This document shows positions 54,777 through 64,000 of a DNA stretch of 64,000 nucleotides, piece after piece; position 1 is the first letter of the stretch; every line of letters begins with the position of its first letter. The notes beneath the pieces are model-generated. The model did no database searches and was not told the origin of the DNA. It was given only the letters and a program-made list of their open reading frames with translations. The translations under genes and the position numbers were made by a program. The stretch spans positions 3,723,685 to 3,787,684 of the forward strand of contig JAYKAV010002553.1 of NCBI GenBank assembly GCA_035582835.1, written 5' to 3'. This DNA is from Phoebastria nigripes. Lineage: Eukaryota; Chordata; Aves; Procellariiformes; Diomedeidae.

Positions 54777-57700
54777 TCACGTGTACTCTGTCTTCCGGAT
54801 GTAACTGGAGGGCACGTAGCCCTGCTTCCCATGCGCCTCGGCCAGCCACCACTCCCGATTGCCCGTGATGTCCTCAAACTGCAGGATCCTGAGTCTCTGG
54901 TTAGCTGACACGCTCAGCTCGTTGGTGTTTCGGCCTTTGAAGGTGTAGAGAGCGTAATAGACCTGCCAGACAGAGGAAGAGCATCAGTTGGATGGTCATG
55001 CCACACAGCCTTGCTGTCGCATTGCATAGGATGTGTGTGGGCTTCTGCTCCTTTCCCCAGTGACAGCCCCAGCCCCATCCTGGGCTCTGCCAGAGCTGCC
55101 CCCACCTGCCCAGCCCCATTTGCAGCCTAGTTCTCTGCCTCTGCACCTCTGCCACTGGGAGAAAGTCTCATCCTCCACCTCAGCCCTTTGGGACAAAGCA
55201 GCCTCCACCTCTCCCTGGTCATTGCCAGAGAGAAGGATGATTCAGCCCCCACTGAAGNGAGGGGGTCAGCCCTCGGCATCCCCAGCCCCCCCAGGGAGGC
55301 TGAGGGCTCACCTGGTTGCCCTCTGACTCGCTGCTCTCCAGCCCAGAGTCTCTGTCCTCCACTGAGGGCACGGGCCTGAGATGCGCTTTGGTGGGGTGCC
55401 CGTTGCGAGAGCTGGGGCTGCAGCCCAGCTCAGGGCGGCTGTAGCAGCGCTGAGACATCACTGTACCAGCCTCCAGCAGGGCTGTCCTGTCACCAGAGCC
55501 AAGCTGGGGCAGAGAGGGGAAGTCCATCTCCAAGGGGGGCTGTGGGGACTGGCATGGGTCTGCTGAGGAGGCCGAGACCTGCAGGGGTTTCTGCGTGAAG
55601 GTGACGGCTGCCCCACTGGGGCTGAAGGTCAGTGTGGTGTTGCTTTGGGGAGAGGAGCTGCTGTGCTCTGACTCATTGGAAGAGTGGCTGCCCACAGAGA
55701 CGTCCGAGTGGCTGCGGCGTGGGTTGTAGGGCTTCAGAAAGGAGCTGTACACAAAGCCCTTGGTCACTGCAGAGAGGGAGAGGAAGGGAGCTCAGACTGG
55801 GGCGCAGGGGGACCACAAGAGGGGACTCAGCAGGTGCCAAGGGCAGGGAGCAGCCACCTACCCCCGTTGTCTATGAGCCAGCGATTCTGGCTGCCCATGG
55901 GGTCCTTCTTCTTGATGACACCCACGATGTCTCCTTCCAGCAGTGAGACATCCAGGTCTTGGGCAGCATTGAAATTGCGGTCTGCCTGGAAGAGACTGTC
56001 TGGGGGATAGCGGGCCAGGAGGGCAGCTCGGATGTCATCCGACTGCAGGAGGTAGCTAGGCTGCAGAGGAACAAAGCAGGCATGAGTGGTTGTCCCAGGC
56101 TCTGCAAGCCCTGACACAGGGCAGCGGGAACTCACCAAGCTGACAAGGGCCTGCCGCCGGGCAGACTGCCGCTCCACGCTCTTCCTTTCAAAAGGCTTCT
56201 TGGGAGCTGCCTGGGACTCTGGGAAGAAGGTGAAGGCCTGGAGCTGCTGGAGGACTCGACTGTGCTCATCCTGGAAGACGGCAATGAGGTTCCCCTCCCT
56301 GCCGGACAGCTTCAGCAACTGGAACCAGAGCAGGGTTGGGGGTCATGGTTAGGTGACAGCTGTTGGGAAAAGTGGCCAAGAGCTACAGCAGAGATCATGC
56401 CAGCTCCCGGGCCAAGCAGGGCTCTGAGTCCTGCCTGTGGCTTGCATCAGGCCCAGATTTGCAGTCCTGTCTGGACCCAGCTCTGAGTGGTCCCCAAACT
56501 CATGACCTGAGATTCTCCCAGGCAAATGCTCTCCTGCCACTGCTCCAGGAACAGCCAGAGCCTTCACCATCTCTACGCGCAATTGCATCATGACCCCACA
56601 ATCCCTGCCCTGACAGCATCCCACAGGAGCCCTCCCCAAGGCACTCGGGGCCTGAAACTGCAGCAGTGGCTTCCCCCGCAACAGGATGGGTACCAGAGAT
56701 GCTCGGGGACAAGCCCTGCACAGAGACTACTGCTGCACCGAGCCCAGAGCACTGGTTGTGCTCCGGGAACCCACCGACAACAGGGGTCTCAGCTCCTCCA
56801 GGGCCAGGCACACAAAGTCACAGTGCGCCTCGGCATAGCCCCGCACGCAGCCGGCAAACAGCTCCTTGGCAAAGCGCAGGAACTTGGGCAGCTCATCCAG
56901 CAGCTGGGCATTGAGGGCCTCGTAGTTGTTGCGGGCTGACTGCAGCTCCTCCAGCGTTCGCTTGTCCTTCAGCTTCTCCGCTCGCTCCGTGCAGTTGTGG
57001 AAGTCGAGGAGCTTGTCGAAGCGTTTCTGCACCAGCTTGTGGGGCCCCGCAAACATGCTCAGCAGCTGGTTCAGGGGCGAGCTCACCAGCCGCTCCGTCC
57101 GCTCTTTCTGGTGGGCAGAGATGCAGAGAGCAGGTAAGACGGGATGCTCTCTCCCACCATGCGGTGAACATCAGCAGCTCACCCTCCAGCACACAACCTC
57201 CCCAGGACAGCATAGGGTCCATCTTCCCGACAGCACCCACCAGAGCTCCACAGGTCCCTTCCAACAGGAATTATTCTATAATCTTAGATGAATGTGCCAG
57301 CATGGGCAACGCTATGGGAAGTACCTGAACCACTCACATAGAGAGCTGTAACATTTCAGGTAGGGCTGAAAAAATGTGCATCTAATAGGCATGCTCAATA
57401 CACATCATAAACAGGCATCAAAGCTCTCAGGAGGGAAGAGCTGAACAGGAGTGCTGACACCTCTCCCAGGCTGTGTTACCCTCCCTGCAGCCTCCCAGGG
57501 GCTGCCCATCTGCAGCAGGCCCCCAGGGAGGGCCCCAGAGGGGTACCATGCCCCCAGCATGCAAGAGCATAGCCTCACTCACGAAGTTGGAGAAGAGCTG
57601 GTCGCTGATGAGCCGATTCACTTTCTGGAACTGGTCCAAGTCCCCACTGCCCTTCTCCGTGCACAGGTCCCACATGCTCACTGCTGCCAGCGCCTTCATG

Positions 57701-60700
57701 CAAGCTGACTCCTGCACCAGGGACACACAGTCAGCACAGCCATGCTTGCTGCCCACGAGAAGAGGCCTCCCAGGCCACCCCAGACCCTCAGAGACCACCC
57801 CCCCCGGCAGGGCTGAGGGCAGGAGCACTGGCCAGAGGCACTGCAGGTACACACTATGCAGGCAGGAGGGGCAGTGCACGGCAAGCCCCATGGNTTAGGC
57901 ATCACACCCAGACTGACTCACCCGAACGTGCTGCAGGTAGAGGGAAAGGTCCCGGATGAAGGACTTGATCAGCCGCTCCTGCATCCGGAAATTTTTCTCT
58001 GTCTCTTCAAAGGCTTCATCCTTCAGCTGTGAGAGAAAACGTCTCAAGGGAGGCAATGCAGGACTCCAGCACCTCCCAGAGCACGAGATGTGGGGCCTCC
58101 TGCCCACAAGCCAGACAGCAGAGATGGGTGGTTCAGACCCTAAGCTCACTCTGCCTTGCTGGCCTGGATCAGAGCTACTCATCGGGGAAGGGGTGTGGGG
58201 GGACAGCAGATATCACCACAGAAGCACCGTAGGGTGTAAGTGCACCTGGCAGCTGATGCATGTTACCTGGGGTGCAAAGCCTGTGAGATGCTTGAGGTGG
58301 CTGCTCACACGGTTGGATTTCTTGATGATAGAGTGGAAGTTGAGCTTGGAGATCTTCTCCATGAGGCTATCCTCATCCCCTTTCCGGTACTTTAGCACTA
58401 AAGAGATTGATGTAGAAATCAGAGCCCTTGTCAGCACAATGCCCATGTCTTACAGTGCCTCATCAACAACTGCCTTGCTGGCTCTCCCCTTCCCTAAGCC
58501 TCTGCAGTCCCAAGCACCCCGCATACCATACCATACCATACCATACCATACCATACCATACCATACCATACCATACATCATCTTGAAATCCAGCACTATG
58601 CCACCTGTAATCCCCTATTTGGCTCTCGATATGCTCTACAGTTTGTAGACCCACTGTTCAAACTCTTCCATAGGATTATGCATAGTGTTAGCATAAGATG
58701 ACATAGGAGATGGTGTACAATAATCACTGGACATACAGAAAGTAATTATATTGCTTCTTTAGCAAATATGAGCAATCATTACAGGCAGCCTATGTCATCT
58801 CAGCTTCAGTGGGGCTATGTGGAAAGAGTAAAGTGTAAGACTTGCATGAGCCAGGGGCTTCCAAAGGAAAACAGGGAGAGTGGCCGGCAGGTCAAAGGGA
58901 ATCATTTTCTCCCTCTGTTCAGTCCCGGGGAGGCTGCACTTGGATACGATGTCCAATTTTGGTGCCCCCAGGTCAAGAGACATGTCGGAGAACCAGAGCT
59001 CCTGGCCCACAGGGAGAGCTCAGGCCCCACAAGGAGAGCTGGGGGAGCCGGGTGGGCTCAGCCTGGCTGGGAGGAGGCGGCGGAGGGGGATCTGCTCACG
59101 CCCGGCAGCTACTTGAAAGGCAGCTACAAAGGTGATGGAGCCAACTCCTCTCAGCAGTGCCAGGCAATACAAGGAGGGGCAGTGGCCACAGATGGCAGCT
59201 TGGGAGCTTCAGGGTGGATCAGGGAGCACAGCTTCACCTCAAAGGTGGTGCAGCCCTGGCACAGGACAGCAGAGAGGCTGTGAAATCTCCATCCTTGGGG
59301 GTCAGTGAGAATCCGCTGCAGGGAGAGTGGCTGATCAGAGCCAACGTTGGGGACAATCCTGCTCCAAGCAGGAGGTTGGACAGGAGACCCCAGAGGGCCC
59401 TTTGCAGCCAGCGCCTCTGCGATTCTGTCCTGTCTACAGATATACCTTCAAACTTAGTCTCCAAATCTCAGTAAGACAGAGACTGCCCTAGCAGATTAAT
59501 TCCCTACTTGTGTTGTTTAAAATTGCATTTTTTAACTTTAAATATATATTCTTTTGTTTTATCATTATTTTTGTTTTCATTTAATAGCCATGTGGTCAGC
59601 AACTGCATACATTTCATATCTCTGTATCACAAAAAACAGCTAAAGTCAGGTTTATACTGCGTTACTTTAAGTATTGTATCTCATGCTCAGATTTTTTAAA
59701 TGCAGCTCTTCTACTGCCCTTCTGTGAGGGTACAGACTTTGGGAGACGGTTCCCTCCACGACTGTGGTTGCCAGCTAGGGCTCAGGAGCTGACAGACGCC
59801 AACCTCAACACACCCACTCCTGTCTCTCTCTCCCCAGCACTACCCAGCTACTCACCCAGGTCCTTCCGGCGCTTGTATTCGTTGATGTTGACGTTGATTT
59901 CTTTGACTGCGAGGACAGCAGCTGTGAGTGGTGCCTTGTCAGGGTGAGCCTCGGGGGTGGCGCTCAGCAGCTCCATCAGCAGCAGTGGGTACCGCATCAC
60001 CCTTTGCACTGGCTTGATGAGGAAGGAGCCCAGGTTAATGTAGTTNGTGCAGCCCCTGGAAAGTTGGGACAAAGGAGATGCACCAGGTTTCAGTCCAGCT
60101 CTGCCACGCAAATTCTGCCCCCTCAAACCAACCCCAACCAGACCCAGAATACCAACGCCTCTAAATCCACTGTACTCCGTAAGTCACGCCACCCTCTTCT
60201 CCAAACTCACTGCACTCCTGAACCCCCAGTCATCTCAAATCAACCCCAGGTTTCCACACCTCATTCACACCAGGTGACCCTTCCCAGCCAGGATCCTCTC
60301 CATCACCAGACCCACCGCAAAATCCCACACAGACACAGCCTCAAACTTACCAGAGTGACACTTGCCTCAGACTCTGTCCCACCACTCAACTGCCCAGATC
60401 TGAGCCCCACTGCAGGACAGACTGACTGTGCTCAGGACTGCAGCTGGCACAGGGCTCTCCTGGCTCCTTGGGGCTGACGGCTCCCAAAACCTGTTTCCTG
60501 CCCAAGACCTCCCCTCACCTCATCACCTGCCTGTGCAGCTCATCCATTGCCTCTGTTGCAATCGTACCACAGACACCCTGCTNCTCCCAGACGTGCCTCC
60601 ACGAGGCACCGTTAGAGCCCCCTGACATGCACCTAGCCGGTGGCAGGAGGTTAGTTACAAGGGAGCAGCCAGGACAGACAAGCAGGGACTAACAGGAAGG

Positions 60701-63074
60701 ATGCACTTACCACTCACTGTACAGGCTCCTGCCGGCCCACAGAGTGCCAAAAAGCAAAGAAAAGCAATGGGTTAATGGGGCGGCAGGTGTGCAATCCCAC
60801 AGCCAGTGCCTTTGCCCCCTCCTGCAGTGATGCTGCCACGGCAGTGGGCAGCCCTGTCCCCCCAGAGCAGCAGCCAGTGCTGCTGGCTCCCAGGGCATTA
60901 ACCTCCACAAGCTGGAGCCCTGGCAGTCGCTGAGCCAGGCAAAGTGGCTCCTTCTTCACCAGCCATGCTGGGGCNGGGCTTGGGGAATAGGAGCCCTCAA
61001 TCCAGGACATGCCACCTTCTCTGTACCTTGGTGGCTTCTGCTCAGAGTTTAAGGGGGCCTACAGGTGTCCCAGCACTTGTGCATTGGGGCAGGGAGCCAT
61101 TTGAACCCGGAGTCTGGTCAACTATGCAGTGACACAGCCGGCCCCTCTCCAGTCACCACCTGAACTGACCAAGCACTGCTGGCAGAGGGGTAGGGATGTT
61201 GGAGACTGACCCCCCCTACCCCAGCCTGGTGGCCGCCACAGCCAGAGGCTCCAACCTGAGGCTATCCAGCAGGTCCAGGAGTAGTTTCTGCATCTTCTCA
61301 TCCTTCTCATAGGTTTCCAGCAGTGCAATGGCCTCGTCATGGTTCTGGCAATACACCCTGTAGACGCTCTCCAGCTGTGCACGCTGTGCCAGGAACACTG
61401 GTCCTGCAGACAGAAGCAAAGCAGGACTTCAGTGTCTTCTGGTCCCCAGCTGCCTTCAACAACCCTGGCATGTCTCATGGTGAGATGCCCAGTGTCCCCC
61501 TTCCCCACATGCAGCTCGAGAGGACAGTGTTACTAGAGCAACCAGGACACCTCCTCATCACCCTCAGCATGCCCACACATCCTTCCTGCTTCCCTGTTGC
61601 TGCAGGCCAGGGGTACAGAAATGGGAAGCTGTGCATCAAAGGTCTGCCAAGGCAAGGAGGCCCCAGGCTGAAGCCAAGGACATGTCATGATAACTCACCA
61701 GGACATGTTCACTCATGCTTTGAAGGGACTGTTTACCTAGCTGAAGAGCCCCCAGGGGAACCCCAGGAGCCACTAGCCCAGAAACCTCAATTGATCCAGT
61801 TCTCCCAGAGGTGAGGAGCAGGGACACTGGTCAGTGGCAGCGTGGGTTTGGAGCCACATGGAGAGCAAAGGCACAGGCTGCCCAAGGCCTGAGCAGCAAA
61901 AGCTGGCAGCGCAGGAGAGAGGAGTGGGGCTCCCTTTGGGGCAAGGGGCCAGGGAGGGTCACAAGCACTGTGTTTTTCAGCATAGTGATCCATGGGGCAA
62001 CACAGATCTCCTCGGCTTTGCTGCTGGTCTGATGAGCGGCGACAGGGACCAGGGGGGAGGAAGCCCAACCCCAGTGACACTCTCCTGCCATTTAAACTAC
62101 TCTGTTCTGCCCCACCACTAGCAAAGCCCATCCCAGCCTCCTCAGAAAAGGTAACAGCAGAATTCATACCGATGGCATCTGATGCCTCCAAGGTGGACAG
62201 CAGCTGCTTGGAGAAGCTAATTACCATGTGGATGTTTCCAAAAAGACCCTCAAAGTCTATGTTCTGCATCTGGGGAATGGGAAGAGAGATGTCCTGGATG
62301 GGGGAACATGTCCCAGCCAGACCCAACAGCTCCCCCTTGCCCTCCTGCAACCCATCAGCCCTCAGCTCCACAGCAGCCACCTGGTGTGACTTCCTCCCAT
62401 CACAGTGACTTCTGTACTCACTCCCTCATCCCCCAGTCCACTGAAACTCTCACTCCTTATGTGTCCTACCAAACGCATTGTCCTCTTTCCCACCAATTTC
62501 ATCCCTGCCTCTATTCACCTGATATTCTCCCTCTCCTCCCACCAACTCTGTCCCGATGCCAAGACCACATATTTTCTTTCCCCTGACAATGAATTTAACC
62601 TACAAACCAAATGAAAAGGAACACTTCCTGCCCCAGGAAATGAATCTGTGATACTTGCTGCCAGGTCTCTTGCTCTCAGCAATGGTGAGAGCTCAGCAGG
62701 ATCCCAAAACAGATGGGCTATTTCTGTAAGTGCAGGGAGCAGCGAGAACCATCCTATTCCCCTCAGCATAGCTGAATTTCCCCTGTGGGTTCCTGTGCTG
62801 CTGCTTGGAAGTCTCCAAGAACAAAGTGGACTCAGTATCCTCACCCCATCCCACCAGTGCCACACCATAGGTTGCCCCCATGCTCCTACCTGTGCCTGCT
62901 GCAGGGGCACCATGATCCTCTCCACACACATCTCCAGGTCTCGAATATAGTCCCGCTCTGTCTGGAGCAGTTCCTCAATAACCTTGGACCTCTTCTCCAG
63001 CATCCTTTGCTCTGGGCTCTCAGTGGCAGCCGAGGATGTCTGGGAGGGTGTCTGGGAGGACAGGAAAGTCATCT
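54777..63074 (-). CDS. DNMBP: Dynamin-binding protein (Tuba), 3' half
   Basis: Cdc42-specific guanine-nucleotide exchange scaffold linking dynamin and actin regulators at cell junctions. Coding exons in transcript order: 62890-63074, 62170-62269, 61256-61403, 60711-60728, 59856-60055, 58267-58397, 57922-58026, 57583-57711, 56775-57107, 56136-56318, 55862-56060, 55312-55766, 54777-54962. All junctions stay in frame and give 789 residues. Domains in order: DH (from [13 protein letters not shown] to NEYKRRKDL), BAR (from about [11 protein letters not shown] to LEELRPLLS), an SH3 around [15 protein letters not shown], a serine-rich linker, and the last SH3 around ALYTFKGRN, ending KTEYT as in human. 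The four N-terminal SH3 domains and the proline-rich region are beyond the right edge. One exon is only 18 nt. The single N at 60046 falls in a third codon position (threonine). Confidence 0.95.
57248..57290 (+). mobile_element. CR1 3'-end fragment in a DNMBP intron
   Basis: The stretch containing GGTCCCTTCCAACAGG and ATTCTATAATCTTAGA resembles the extreme 3' end of CR1 elements (GGTCCCTTCCAACC...ATTCTATGATTCTATGA). It is very short and heavily truncated. Confidence 0.55.
58522..58576 (+). repeat. Pentanucleotide microsatellite (CATAC)11
   Basis: Eleven perfect copies of CATAC (GTATG on the DNMBP sense strand) lie within the intron between the 59856-60055 and 58267-58397 exons. Confidence 0.97.
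58860..59440 (+). mobile_element. CR1-type LINE fragment in a DNMBP intron
   Basis: About 580 bp follow the CR1 3' region in order: GTGGCCGGCAGGTCAAAGGGA, CTCTGTTCAGTCC, TGTCCAATTTTGGTGCCCCC, GGCAGCTACAAAGGTGATGG, CTGGCACAGG and GAGGTTGGACAGGAGACC. The reading frame is broken by stops and indels. It is antisense to DNMBP and unrelated to it. Confidence 0.8.
59505..59700. other. AT-rich intronic stretch
   Basis: About 200 bp with strongly reduced GC content, including T-rich and AATATATATT segments, next to the CR1 fragment in the same DNMBP intron. It is unlike its GC-rich surroundings. No element was recognised. Confidence 0.5.
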
Positions 63075-64000
63075 CTGCAAGACAGACAAACATGATCAGC
63101 ATCCTCCAGCAAGGATGCAAGGACAGGAGACAAGTAGCGCCTGAACTGTGCTACATGCAACCCAGAAGACTTCTAAACACAACCATTTGAGAGCAAGACT
63201 GTCCATCCAAGGACCTCTCCAGAGAAGCCATCCCTGGCACTCCCAGCGCCAGGGCAGCAGGGAGCTCCCACACCTGCCCTCGCAGCACCACTAACGCGGC
63301 AATGCCCCATCATTGGGGCAGCAGGCACCAAGCAACACAAACCTGCTTCAGACCGTCCCCCCTGATGCCGGCCGGGTCCAGACCCCTCTCCCCAACTCTG
63401 CCACCCCAGGAAACTCCGTGGGGCTGAGCAGACGGGAGAGGAGCCCCGCTCCCCTCCTTGCCCTCTTCACGGCCAAGTAATGGCGGCTGCCCCCTCCCCT
63501 AAGGCTAGGAACAGGGTCTCCGTTCTCCAGCCCCGGGGCATTTCCATCTGAATGGCTGAAAAGGCCTCGGGCATCCACAATGGGGCTGTCGGTGGCAAAG
63601 CCTGGAGCTGGACCGTGGCGAGCAGCGCCGTGCAGGGCCGGNAAGGCGAGGGCAGCAGTGGCCTTCGTTGGGAGGCCGGGGTGGGCACCCAGAGGCCCGG
63701 CAAGGTGGAGGCCTGGGGTGGCTGGATGCACCCTATGGGCAGCCATGCTGCCATGGCGGGCAGCCCCGGGGTGGAGAGGCCCCCAGGCCCCCAGCACAGC
63801 CTAGGGACCTGCTACGTGCCCAGGCCGCTGTCCCCCCCGCAGCAGCCTCCTGGCCCTACCCCCAGCATGGTGCCGGGGCGCTTGGCACAGGCAGCATGGC
63901 TGCCCTGCCTGTAGGGTCTGGGGGCGTGCAGGCAGCTGGCCACCCTCCTCTTCCCTGTCCCAGGCCGCCGGCAGCCGGTTTTCCTCCTGGTTTTCTGTCC
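63075..64000 (-). other. DNMBP: DNMBP intron or upstream sequence, GC-rich at 63.4-64.0 kb
   Basis: Upstream of the 62890-63074 exon is a good pyrimidine tract and CAG acceptor, so the sequence up to the right edge begins as intron. The part from about 63400 on is GC-rich and has a 149-codon minus-strand open frame (63348-63797), which I cannot match to DNMBP. It could be composition-driven, or mark an internal promoter for a short DNMBP isoform that lacks the N-terminal SH3 domains. Confidence 0.4.

Overview
This is nuclear DNA from a vertebrate, most likely a bird or another sauropsid. The genes are split by GT-AG introns, two introns carry CR1-type LINE fragments, and the introns are unusually short: six genes and most of a seventh fit in about 55 kb. 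Two N gaps (13056-13383 and 26527-26949) fall on GC-rich first exons or promoters. About two dozen isolated single Ns are scattered elsewhere.

Layout from left to right. Positions 1-1200 are a CpG-rich block with no recognised coding exon, and 1.2-9.05 kb has no gene I can support. SLC25A28 (mitoferrin-2, minus) runs from 13.06 kb down to about 9.05 kb. A CCAAT-rich bidirectional promoter at 13.38-14.04 kb separates it from ENTPD7 (plus, 14.04-18.28 kb). ATP6V0E2 (minus, CDS 21.14-21.73 kb) converges on ENTPD7. COX15 (minus, 22.21-26.49 kb) lies just upstream of ATP6V0E2 in the same orientation. CUTC (plus, 26.98-31.37 kb) is divergent from COX15 across the second gap. ABCC2 (plus, 34.88-52.47 kb) has all 32 coding exons. 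The 3' half of DNMBP (minus, 63.07-54.78 kb) converges on ABCC2, and its 5' half lies beyond the right edge.

From memory, the order SLC25A28-ENTPD7-COX15-CUTC-ABCC2-DNMBP is that of human 10q24, so this is an old conserved block. ATP6V0E2 is the exception, because the human gene is on another chromosome. The neighbours do not form one pathway: mitochondrial iron import (SLC25A28), heme A synthesis (COX15), a CutC-family copper protein (CUTC), nucleotide hydrolysis in endomembranes (ENTPD7), proton pumping (ATP6V0E2), hepatic organic-anion export (ABCC2) and Cdc42 activation (DNMBP). Three of them touch iron, heme or copper, but that may be coincidence.

I reconstructed exon chains by hand. 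In ENTPD7, ABCC2, COX15, ATP6V0E2 and the visible parts of CUTC, SLC25A28 and DNMBP, every exon junction keeps the reading frame and uses GT-AG sites. I found no new multi-gene system, CRISPR array, tRNA or rRNA. The items most worth a second look are the seven-fold CCAAT array, the 8-nt first coding exon of ENTPD7, the ATP6V0E2 placement, the 18-nt DNMBP microexon and the HNF1-like site upstream of ABCC2.
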